This document shows positions 25,635-32,195 of a stretch of DNA of 53,415 nt, piece by piece. The position numbers and the translations under genes are program-made. The number at the start of each line of letters is the position of its first letter. The stretch's first letter is position 1. Source of the DNA: a virus; the IMG/VR virus record IMGVR_UViG_3300032087_000658, positions 1 through 53,415 of that record. One strand, given 5' to 3'. The notes under the pieces were generated by a model. That model saw only the letters and a list, made by a program, of their open reading frames with translations. It had not been told where the DNA came from and did no database searches.

Positions 25635-26194
25635 TGAAATCTTTAAATATTAAATTAGAAAAAAACATCATGATGCCAAATAAATTTGGTGCAGATGTAC
25701 ATACATTTGACCAAGAGACCATTGACGCATTGAGAAATATGGAGGTTGGTGATTCTTTTGTAGTTAAAAAATATGGCGATGTTTCTAAAATTAGAAATAT
25801 TTGCAAATACAAATTAAAAAAAGTTGTTTCATCAAGAAAGCAATTCATTGGTAAAACTAAAAATGATGGGCATGTGTTTAGAGTTTGGTGTACAAAAATA
25901 CTATCAGATGATGAACATCAAAAAGCATTAGCTAAATATCAAGAACAATTTACAAGTAAAAAATTAAACACTGCTGGTATCTTGGCAAAACATCAGACAT
26001 CAGATAAAAAATCTACAATAAATCATAATGATTATAGAGCAAAAATAGATAATGTAATTCTTGCTTTAGCAGAATATAAAGAAGAAAACAGAATGATTGT
26101 AGAAGACATTGACTATATAAAAAAAATACTTACTCAAGAACTTGGCTATACACATGAAAAAGCATCTTTAAGCACAGGAGAAAACAATGATTGA
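25634..26194 (+). CDS. Unknown protein, paralogue B of the GDSF/RVW family
   Basis: 186 aa. Residues 1-95 match the 82-aa protein at 24853-25101 in plan: a basic start, NMEVGDSFVVKK, SKIRNICKYKLKK and HVFRVWCTKIL. A further 90 residues, predicted helical (YRAKIDNVILALAEYKEENR), are added at the C-terminus. The duplication within one operon suggests different partners. No known function. Confidence 0.5.
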   Translation: MKSLNIKLEKNIMMPNKFGADVHTFDQETIDALRNMEVGDSFVVKKYGDVSKIRNICKYKLKKVVSSRKQFIGKTKNDGHVFRVWCTKILSDDEHQKALAKYQEQFTSKKLNTAGILAKHQTSDKKSTINHNDYRAKIDNVILALAEYKEENRMIVEDIDYIKKILTQELGYTHEKASLSTGENND

Positions 26195-26579
26195 AGAAAT
26201 GAGAATGAAGAATGTATATAAGATAGAATTAAGGTCAGCAGATGGTATGTCATACGAAAGACTTTGTAAGTGGTTAAAAAGCAAACATGTTCCAATGAGT
26301 CCAGTAAGAGGAAAAATGGATACTTACTGGGTCAATAAATATGTGCAAATAGAAACTGGTCATGATTGTTTTTATGTTGGTGCTAATGGTGATTTAAGAG
26401 CATGGGAAGCAGCAAATCTCATATTTAAAGATGCGGTTGTTTCCGAATATCCTTTTTCAAATTTTAGACATGTAAAAATTGATATTAATAATCAATACAA
26501 TGATGATGGTTTAAGTGGTACAAGAATCACATATGCTAAAGATATTTTAAAAAGCAAAAGGAATAAAGCATCATGTTAG
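26187..26579 (+). CDS. Unknown early protein
   Basis: 130 aa, mixed alpha/beta with YERLCKWLKSKHVPMSP, DTYWVNKYVQIETGHDCFYV and FSNFRHVKIDINNQYNDD. AGGAG precedes the ATG at 26187, and it overlaps the previous gene by 8 bases. No family recognised. Confidence 0.45.
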   Translation: MIEEMRMKNVYKIELRSADGMSYERLCKWLKSKHVPMSPVRGKMDTYWVNKYVQIETGHDCFYVGANGDLRAWEAANLIFKDAVVSEYPFSNFRHVKIDINNQYNDDGLSGTRITYAKDILKSKRNKASC

Positions 26580-26773
26580 AAAAATATAAAGTCAAAACTT
26601 GCCTAGAAAGCAATCCTAAATTTTGGCATTCTTTTTTAGTTTGGTATAACCAATGGAACGGTGCAAAATTAAATCCTACAGAATGGACAGAAATAGAATG
26701 TAATGACTTTTTAAATGAATGGCATCACATTGTATTAGATAGATATAACATTGATTATAAGGAGAATTTATGA
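26573..26773 (+). CDS. Small unknown protein, Trp-rich
   Basis: 66 aa with six Trp (FWHSFLVWYNQWNG, TEWTEIECNDFLNEWHHI). Overlaps the upstream gene by 7 bases and the XRE regulator gene by 4 bases. Function unknown. Confidence 0.45.
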   Translation: MLEKYKVKTCLESNPKFWHSFLVWYNQWNGAKLNPTEWTEIECNDFLNEWHHIVLDRYNIDYKENL

Positions 26774-26976
26774 GTGGTCTAGAATTATATGAATTAAGAA
26801 AAGAACTTGGTATAACACAAAGTGATTTAGCAAAACATCTTGGATATTATAGCAATGGTATTCCAAACAGAAGCATGATTGCTAGGTTTGAAAATGGACA
26901 TGCATCTATAAATTCTAGAATTGCAATGTTAATTAATCAATATGCAAAAGAATGCAAGGAGATAGCAGATGCATAA
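26770..26976 (+). CDS. XRE/Cro-CI-type helix-turn-helix regulator
   Basis: 68 aa, one HTH_3-type domain: LYELRKELGITQSDLAKHLG, then NRSMIARFENGHASINSRIA, the classical recognition helix region. AAGGAG precedes the ATG. It is the second candidate, beside the Cro-like protein at 21847, for binding the shared 18-bp operators. Its place deep in the early operon suggests a timing switch that turns early promoters off. Confidence 0.75.
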   Translation: MSGLELYELRKELGITQSDLAKHLGYYSNGIPNRSMIARFENGHASINSRIAMLINQYAKECKEIADA

Positions 26977-27382
26977 TGGAATGAGTACAAAGTATTTAAT
27001 AGACGTAGTTGTTATTGACCCATACAAAAAAGAACTTTCATGGCAAACAATTGATAACAATTATGACCCAAAAAAATTTACAGACATAATGCAATGTAGA
27101 CATTTTGATGTTGTACGACTAGGTGATAATGTCATTATGTATGTTGATGATGAAGGATTATTAAAAAATCCAAATAGTTATTTTTCATTTGTTACTAATG
27201 ATGTTGAAAGTCAAGGATATGCTGGTATAGCTATTCTAGCTACAACTAATAGTGAAGGAGATACATTGTCTTTTGATAAAGATATTGGTGAAGTAAGAAG
27301 TATTTTACACTGGAAACCTGAAGGTTACAGTGAAGAACCATACATGGAGTTTATTCCATTAGATGATATTGTTAAACATTAA
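26969..27382 (+). CDS. Unknown early protein (DUF3846-like pattern)
   Basis: 137 aa. An alpha/beta pattern (YLIDVVVIDPYKKEL, IMQCRHFDVVRLGDNVIMYVDDEGLL, AGIAILATTNSEGD) resembles the small DUF3846-type phage proteins that carry a conserved D-EG element. AAGGAG lies 7 bases before the ATG at 26969. Overlaps the XRE gene by 8 bases. Role unknown; family name is a weak recollection. Confidence 0.5.
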   Translation: MHNGMSTKYLIDVVVIDPYKKELSWQTIDNNYDPKKFTDIMQCRHFDVVRLGDNVIMYVDDEGLLKNPNSYFSFVTNDVESQGYAGIAILATTNSEGDTLSFDKDIGEVRSILHWKPEGYSEEPYMEFIPLDDIVKH

Positions 27383-27391
27383 GGAAAGCTT

Positions 27392-27553
27392 ATGAACTTT
27401 TTAAAAAAAATTGACAAATTTATAGACAAACAATGGAGACAAACATGTTCTGCAATATTTTATTTATTTAATTGTAGAAAAAATGAAGTAGATATTGATT
27501 GGCTAAATATGCATAATAATATGATACAAAAAAAGGGGGATAAAAATGAATGA
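27392..27553 (+). CDS. 53-aa unknown protein
   Basis: Begins MNFLKKIDKFIDKQWRQTC and has a short hydrophobic stretch (SAIFYLFN), then a Lys-rich end. AAGGAAAG upstream serves the ATG; the stop overlaps the next gene by 8 bases. No family recognised. Confidence 0.4.
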   Translation: MNFLKKIDKFIDKQWRQTCSAIFYLFNCRKNEVDIDWLNMHNNMIQKKGDKNE

Positions 27554-27728
27554 ATTTTTATATGATGATGAAGCACCATATGATGTTAATTTTCAAAGAT
27601 GGTATGTTGCTAATTGCATAGAAAGAGAAATTTATAAAGAGCCAAAGCTAGACATAGATAATGCTGAAGTAACATTTAGTAAAATGTGGGGCTTTAAAAA
27701 AATAGAAGGTAAAGTTTTTATAAATTAA
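27546..27728 (+). CDS. 60-aa unknown protein, last gene of early operon
   Basis: Acidic first half (NEFLYDDEAPYDVNFQRWYV), a WG-FKKIEGK end. GGGGGA lies before the ATG. It is the final gene before the paired hairpins. Function unknown. Confidence 0.45.
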   Translation: MNEFLYDDEAPYDVNFQRWYVANCIEREIYKEPKLDIDNAEVTFSKMWGFKKIEGKVFIN

Positions 27729-27732
27729 GTTA

Positions 27733-27780
27733 ATTACAAGGCACTTTACTTTGCATGGTATCTCCTCAGTGTCTTGTAAT
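27733..27780 (+). ncRNA. Hairpin with ATCTCC loop, possible small RNA or first part of double terminator
   Basis: ATTACAAGGCAC (27733-27744) pairs with GTGTCTTGTAAT (27769-27780), 12 bp with one G-U. The 24-base loop contains ATCTCCTC, complementary to a Shine-Dalgarno motif. With the next hairpin and T-run it could be a roughly 95-base RNA. No separate promoter was found, so it may just be part of the operon 3-prime end. Confidence 0.35.
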
Positions 27781-27825
27781 GAGCAGCATGTGAATTTGGT
27801 TTAGTTTATGTGCTGCTCTTTTTTT
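27781..27825 (+). terminator. Intrinsic terminator of the early operon
   Basis: GAGCAGCA (27781-27788) pairs with TGCTGCTC (27811-27818), followed by a run of eight T (27818-27825). It ends the plus-strand early operon and overlaps the last codons of the opposing gene at 27806. Confidence 0.8.
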
Positions 27826-28033
27826 CAGAAGAATACATTATATTTAACCCAGCTAAAGTGCATAGACGATTTTTTTCATCTAGACCTTTTTCTGTGAGAT
27901 CATAATTTTGTCCATTAACTTTGATGTAACCATCTGTAATTAATGCAGTCAATAAATCACTAGGTATATCATCACCAAACATAACTGTTAATATGCCACC
28001 TAATCTTTTAGTTTGTGTTTTACTTAGTGCCAT
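27806..28033 (-). CDS. Small unknown protein after endolysin
   Basis: 75 aa with a winged-helix-like pattern (LLTALITDGYIKVNGQNYDLTEKGLDE). The start overlaps the endolysin stop by 1 base, making it the last gene of the lysis operon. Its end lies inside the opposing early-operon terminator. Function unknown; a late regulator is possible. Confidence 0.5.
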   Translation of the reverse strand: MALSKTQTKRLGGILTVMFGDDIPSDLLTALITDGYIKVNGQNYDLTEKGLDEKNRLCTLAGLNIMYSSEKKSST

Positions 28034-28476
28034 TAAACGTGTTCCCAGTCATTACCCTCAAATAATAATGATTCTGCTAATCTTCTTCTTGTTAATCCTT
28101 CAAGAACTTTGCCACCTGCTTTGTTCCATCGTTTCATCTGATAAGGCACATCTTCATACGCACCTTGATTTAAAACTTTTAACATAGTTGAAGCGTTTAA
28201 ATTTGCACCACCAAGATTAAATGTCCAAGATACTAATGCATCAAACTGGTGTTGATGTAATGGAAGCTTTACTGCTTTATTGACAGCATCTTCATAGACT
28301 ACTAAATCTTCTAGCAATAATTCTTCTGCACGTTCTTGTGATATGGTCATGCCCATTTGTATACCTTTAGTTGAACCATAACCAATGGTAGGTACATTAG
28401 CAGCACATAAATAACTTTCTAATTTGCACCCTTCAAACTTCTTGATAAGTGCGATTCCTTCTTGTGATATCTTCAT
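28033..28476 (-). CDS. Endolysin, glycoside hydrolase family 24 (T4-lysozyme type)
   Basis: 147 aa from the ATG at 28476, chosen because GGGGAGA is just upstream; the longer reading adds an unrelated N-terminus. It hydrolyses peptidoglycan at lysis. IALIKKFEGCKLESYLC and PTIGYGSTKGI give catalytic Glu15, with Cys24 and Thr30 at the positions of T4 lysozyme Asp20 and Thr26 (an E-C-T triad, found in many GH24 endolysins). SWTFNLGGANLNASTML and WNKAGGKVLEGLTRRR are typical later motifs. No signal-anchor sequence, so a holin should be needed. Confidence 0.92.
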   Translation of the reverse strand: MKISQEGIALIKKFEGCKLESYLCAANVPTIGYGSTKGIQMGMTISQERAEELLLEDLVVYEDAVNKAVKLPLHQHQFDALVSWTFNLGGANLNASTMLKVLNQGAYEDVPYQMKRWNKAGGKVLEGLTRRRLAESLLFEGNDWEHV

Positions 28477-28477
28477 A

Positions 28478-28873
28478 TTATTCTCCCCATGTTCCATCTT
28501 CTCGGACTTTGGCTTTCTTTGTGCCACCCCAGTATTCAACTGCGTGTCCTTCTTTAATAAGAATCTGACAAATGCTTTTATTATTTTCATCATAAGGTAT
28601 TCCCAGTATTCTTCCGTACTTGCCCTTTCCTAGTGATTGTACTTTGAAAGCACCAACACATAGTTCTATAAGTCTTTTTTTTGCTTTTAAACCTAGTGCT
28701 TTTTCTTCTAAATTTCTTGTGCGTGATTCAGGAGTATCTATCCCTGCTAATCGCACTCTTTGTTTATGGAGTTTGACATCAAAGCCTAAATCAAGAGTCA
28801 CATCTATGGTGTCTCCATCTATTACCCTTTCTAGTATAGCGTTGTATACGAATGGCGTGACCGATTCAGACAT
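28478..28873 (-). CDS. Thermonuclease-like (SNase) protein
   Basis: 131 aa of the staphylococcal nuclease fold: ILERVIDGDTIDVTLDLGFD, VRLAGIDTPESR (with catalytic Arg41 and Asp46), LGKGKYGRILGIPYDEN and EGHAVEYWGG. It may degrade host DNA or DNA released at lysis. No signal peptide, so it acts in the cytoplasm or as a virion-borne protein. It lies between the holin candidate and endolysin, with one base to the endolysin start, which is an unusual place for a nuclease. Confidence 0.85.
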   Translation of the reverse strand: MSESVTPFVYNAILERVIDGDTIDVTLDLGFDVKLHKQRVRLAGIDTPESRTRNLEEKALGLKAKKRLIELCVGAFKVQSLGKGKYGRILGIPYDENNKSICQILIKEGHAVEYWGGTKKAKVREDGTWGE

Positions 28874-28879
28874 AGCTAA

Positions 28880-29047
28880 CTACTTTTGTTTAGCTTTGCC
28901 AATGTTGAGTGCAAGTAATTCAATAAGTTTGTATAACTTAGCAATCATTGCATCATCTTTTGGTGTAGGAGTTAAAGCACAGATTATGGATGCACCGCAA
29001 ACAACACCTGTAATTATTCCCAACCATTCTCCTATCATTCCCATCAT
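28880..29047 (-). CDS. 55-aa membrane protein, holin candidate
   Basis: MMGMIGEWLGIITGVVCGAS then a hydrophobic IICAL, a TPTPKDD turn and a helical KLYKLIELLALNIGKAKQK tail. One transmembrane segment followed by an amphipathic, basic C-terminus, encoded in the lysis cassette beside endolysin and spanins, makes a holin or a holin partner the best guess. TAGGAGA precedes the ATG at 29047. Related small proteins with a LALNIGKAK ending are common in phages. No experimental basis for the role is known to me. Confidence 0.6.
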   Translation of the reverse strand: MMGMIGEWLGIITGVVCGASIICALTPTPKDDAMIAKLYKLIELLALNIGKAKQK

Positions 29048-29087
29048 ATTAATCTCCTAATAATGAATGAAATTAAAGTCTATCAAA

Positions 29088-29480
29088 TTATTTGTTCTCT
29101 GACACCTTTTCTTCTTCATTATCTTCTTTGTCATAATCTCTATAATATTTGATAATTGATAAAGTATCTCTTAAATATCTTTTAATTTCTGCCATATTCA
29201 TAGATAGGTTTTCGTACTCTTTACTGGTTAATGAATAATAAGCAATGGCAGGAGCAGAGCCATTCTCGTAATTTTCTAGGTACTCTTTCATTAAATCAGG
29301 AGTTAATATTTCCCAGTCAATATCAACCAATCCAACTTCTAGGGGTAAAGGTGGATGGTAAAGGGGGACTGGCTCTGCAATCGTTACGACCTCAACAGGT
29401 TTAGCAGTGGGCATCATAGAACAGTTTGCAATAACAAAAAGACATGATATTAATATTATGCTTTTAATTTTCATCATCAA
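29088..29480 (-). CDS. Outer-membrane spanin lipoprotein (o-spanin, Rz1-like)
   Basis: 130 aa. Signal peptide (KIKSIILISCLFVIANC) with the likely lipidated Cys20; the residue before it is Asn, not the usual Gly/Ala. A Pro-rich stretch follows (VPLYHPPLPLEVG), then VDIDWEILTPDLM and YYSLTSKEYENLSMNMAEIKRYL, seen in spanin-type proteins of many marine phages. It overlaps the i-spanin gene by 17 bases. The pair would fuse inner and outer membranes at the last step of lysis. Confidence 0.75.
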   Translation of the reverse strand: MMMKIKSIILISCLFVIANCSMMPTAKPVEVVTIAEPVPLYHPPLPLEVGLVDIDWEILTPDLMKEYLENYENGSAPAIAYYSLTSKEYENLSMNMAEIKRYLRDTLSIIKYYRDYDKEDNEEEKVSENK

Positions 29481-29859
29481 ACTGGTTTGGGTCTGTTAAA
29501 GCTATTATTTCTTCTTTGACTTTTTTAGTTCCCTTGTTCACAATATTTTCTATTAACTTAGGTTTGCTCAATGCTAAATTATCTAAATCATGTTTTGCAA
29601 AGGTTGTTCGTAGTTTGTTTACTTCTCTTACTGCTTCCTGTTTTTCTTTTTCTATTGCTTGTATCTGCTTTTGTGCCTTCTCTTGGTTGGCAAGATAAGT
29701 TTTAATTGATTCGTTTTGTTGTGCTATTGATTGTTCTAAGGCTATCTGATTGCCTTTTAAAGTAGAGATATTGTCTTGTAATCTATCAATATACCAAAAT
29801 GAACCACTAGCAGTAACTAGCAATAAACCACCTAGTATTATTGATAATTTGAATCCCAT
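29464..29859 (-). CDS. Inner-membrane spanin (i-spanin, Rz-like)
   Basis: 131 aa. One N-terminal transmembrane anchor (LSIILGGLLLVTASGSFWYI), then a long coiled coil of Gln/Lys/Glu repeats (EQSIAQQNESIKTYL, KAQKQIQAIEKEKQEAV), and a KHDLDNLALSKPKLIENIVN motif typical of phage Rz-like proteins. Located in the periplasm apart from the anchor. The ATG overlaps the cyclase stop by about 22 bases, which ties the cyclase to the lysis operon. Confidence 0.8.
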   Translation of the reverse strand: MGFKLSIILGGLLLVTASGSFWYIDRLQDNISTLKGNQIALEQSIAQQNESIKTYLANQEKAQKQIQAIEKEKQEAVREVNKLRTTFAKHDLDNLALSKPKLIENIVNKGTKKVKEEIIALTDPNQFDDEN

Positions 29860-31616
29860 GTATACACCTGTAATTTCTCGCTTTTACCTTTAGCTTCTAT
29901 TGGGTCTAAAGGTATCAAATCAAATTCTATCGCATTTTCTGTACTTTGACCAATTAGGAGATCAACACCAGCGTTTTTAGTTCCTGATTCTAATCTTGCT
30001 GCTACATTGACTGCATCACCGATAGCTGTGTAATCAAATCTATTTTCACTACCCATATTTCCTATAACCGCATATCCAGTGTTAATTCCTATGCCAATGG
30101 TTACTGGATTTATACCTTTGTCTGCTAAAACATAATTCAGTTCTATCATATTTTTTTGTATATCCATAGCACAAGCCAACGCCTTTGTTTCATGATTTTC
30201 TAAATCAAGGGGTGCATTAAAAATCGCCATCATGGCATCACCAATATATTTATCAACCATACCCCCATGCTTTTGTACTGCTTTTTGTTGAGCAGTAAGT
30301 GCTTGGTTCATAATGTAAGTCACCTGTTCAGGTTCTAGTGTTTCTGATAAAGCTGTAAACCCACGAACATCTGTAAATAAAAATGTTGCGTATCTTTTTT
30401 CTCCACCAAGTTTTAAAAGTTCAGGATTTTTTTGCAGTTGTTTTACTTGTCTTGGGTCTAAATAATGTTCAAATTGTTTCTTAATTTGTAATCTAAGTTT
30501 GTATTGTTCTCTAAATCTTAGATAAAAAGCTATAGAACCTGTAATAAACTGTGAGATCAATGTCCATGTTACATCTAACAAAATACCCCTGTGAATAAGT
30601 TCATATCCTGTATAAGCTGTTGATAACATTATTCCTAGACCTAATACTAAACCCCATGTTATGCCTAAAGTGTTCAATACAAGCCATATAAGGCTTACTG
30701 ATACAATAAATATAAGCATTTCTACAGCTAATGACCAATCAGGTATGTAAGGACTATCTTGTATTAAGATTGATTCTGCTAAAGCACTTTGTATTTTATG
30801 TGGTTCTAATAATCCAACTGGTGTTGCTATCTGTGGCATAACACCATTTGCTGTTACTCCTACAAATACAAACTTACCTGCTACATCCATTTCTTTTAAT
30901 GTAGTTTGTGGCGTATCTACCCAACTTATCCACTTACGACCAAGACTGTCTGTTTTTACTGGTGGTATTCCTCTAATTGATATTTCCTCTATACCATTAT
31001 CATTAGTTTTTATAATGTAAGTTCTAACATCAAATAATGCTTTGTATATTTGTGTACCGAATGATGGTATCCATTCTTTTTTAGGTGTGCTTACAAGTAG
31101 TGGGATTCTTCTAACAAGTTGGTCAACTTCGGTGGGAGCAATGGCTAATCCCTGTAATGTATTATCTGCTAGAGTGTTCAGGTTTTCCTTAACTCCCATA
31201 GATACTATACCATCAACATGGTTGCCTTTGACAACAGTACCAGTAGCTTTTGGGTATTTATTTTTGCCATCTTCAAACATTGCTATAACAGATGGTATGT
31301 ATCCCAAAGTCTTTGCAAAAACTTGATCTCCACCCATTCTATCTGCTTGTGGAAAAGATATTACCCAACCTACCCCTATAGCACCTGAATTAATAAGGTC
31401 TACTTGTATCTCTGCTAATCTTCTTCTTGGAAAAGGATAACCGCCTTCGTTTTCTACATCTTCTTCTGTGATGTTTAATATTACAAAGTTACCTGATGGC
31501 TCATATTTTTTTACAAAGGTATCAAAGGTTTTTAGTTTTAATATTTCAGTTGGTGTGCTTTGATATATAAAAGGTAAACATAAAATTAGTAGTATGGGTA
31601 TGAGCAATTTTTTCAT
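29838..31616 (-). CDS. CHASE2-sensor adenylate cyclase (class III)
   Basis: 592 aa. An N-terminal signal anchor (KKLLIPILLILCLPFIY) leads to a CHASE2 sensor (about 25-290), a periplasmic domain found only in signalling proteins. Three transmembrane segments follow (about 295-375) and then a cytoplasmic cyclase domain (412-590). Catalytic residues are all there: metal-binding Asp416 (FLFTDVRGFT) and Asp460 (DKYIGDAMM), adenine-specifying Lys456 and Thr530 (FDYTAIGD), and transition-state Asn537 and Arg541 (NVAARLE). The Lys/Thr pair fits class IIIb adenylate cyclases. It would make cAMP in response to a periplasmic signal. Full-length, not degraded. Between FecR and the spanin genes; no strong own promoter was seen. 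Confidence 0.93.
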   Translation of the reverse strand: MKKLLIPILLILCLPFIYQSTPTEILKLKTFDTFVKKYEPSGNFVILNITEEDVENEGGYPFPRRRLAEIQVDLINSGAIGVGWVISFPQADRMGGDQVFAKTLGYIPSVIAMFEDGKNKYPKATGTVVKGNHVDGIVSMGVKENLNTLADNTLQGLAIAPTEVDQLVRRIPLLVSTPKKEWIPSFGTQIYKALFDVRTYIIKTNDNGIEEISIRGIPPVKTDSLGRKWISWVDTPQTTLKEMDVAGKFVFVGVTANGVMPQIATPVGLLEPHKIQSALAESILIQDSPYIPDWSLAVEMLIFIVSVSLIWLVLNTLGITWGLVLGLGIMLSTAYTGYELIHRGILLDVTWTLISQFITGSIAFYLRFREQYKLRLQIKKQFEHYLDPRQVKQLQKNPELLKLGGEKRYATFLFTDVRGFTALSETLEPEQVTYIMNQALTAQQKAVQKHGGMVDKYIGDAMMAIFNAPLDLENHETKALACAMDIQKNMIELNYVLADKGINPVTIGIGINTGYAVIGNMGSENRFDYTAIGDAVNVAARLESGTKNAGVDLLIGQSTENAIEFDLIPLDPIEAKGKSEKLQVYTWDSNYQ

Positions 31617-31648
31617 AGATACATCATAACAGAAAAGTACAAAAAGGG

Positions 31649-31676
31649 TTGTTTATTACAAATAAATATCTATAAT
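31649..31676 (+). promoter_or_regulatory. Sigma70-like promoter P3 with operator half-site
   Basis: TTGTTT (31649-31654), 16-base spacer, perfect TATAAT (31671-31676): same boxes and spacing as P2. GGGTTGTTTATT is identical to P2 around the -35. The first half of the shared operator (TGTTTATT) is kept at 31650-31657, but the second arm is not. AAAGGAG at 31695-31701 serves the next gene. Confidence 0.75.
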
Positions 31677-31706
31677 TATATTTATATTAATTTGAAAGGA
31701 GATATT

Positions 31707-32195
31707 ATGAATATATTTGCAGTAGAACAATGCCCTGAACAAGCCGCTAGAGCTTTACCTGATAAACTGATAGTTAAAATGCCATTAGAAACAGCACAAA
31801 TGCTTTCTACGGCACACAGATATCTTAGTCCTACAGAGTATTGTGAAGAAAAAAACTTATACAAGAAAGCATATTACAACCATCCTTGCACTGTTTGGGC
31901 AAGAGAAACACATGAAAACTATAGATGGTTGCTAATACATTTTATAACTTTGTGCGAAGAATACTATTTGCGATATGGCAGAATACATGCTTCTTGGGAT
32001 AAATTATGGGATGGCTTAAAAATATTTCCAATGAATATTAAAGAAGGCAGCTTAACACCTTTTGCACAAGCTATGCCTGAACAATACAAAAACCCTGTTG
32101 ACCATATTGATGCATATCGTACATACATGATTGCAGAAAAGCATTATGCAAAATGGGAAAAAGGTAGAGACAAGCCTGTTTGGTGGTCTAATTAG
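31707..32195 (+). CDS. Conserved phage protein of unknown function, MNIF-type
   Basis: 162 aa from the ATG at 31707 with AAAGGAG upstream. Motifs: MNIFAVEQCPEQAARALPDK, LETAQMLSTAHRYL, NHPCTVWARETHENYRWLL, LTPFAQAMPEQYK, and an end with KWEKGRDKPVWW. I recognise this as a widespread phage protein in T4-like and T7-like marine phages with no agreed function; a resemblance to pyrimidine-dimer glycosylases has been suggested for layout only and I cannot confirm it. It is the only plus-strand gene in a 25-kb minus-strand block and has its own early-type promoter. Confidence 0.7.
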   Translation: MNIFAVEQCPEQAARALPDKLIVKMPLETAQMLSTAHRYLSPTEYCEEKNLYKKAYYNHPCTVWARETHENYRWLLIHFITLCEEYYLRYGRIHASWDKLWDGLKIFPMNIKEGSLTPFAQAMPEQYKNPVDHIDAYRTYMIAEKHYAKWEKGRDKPVWWSN

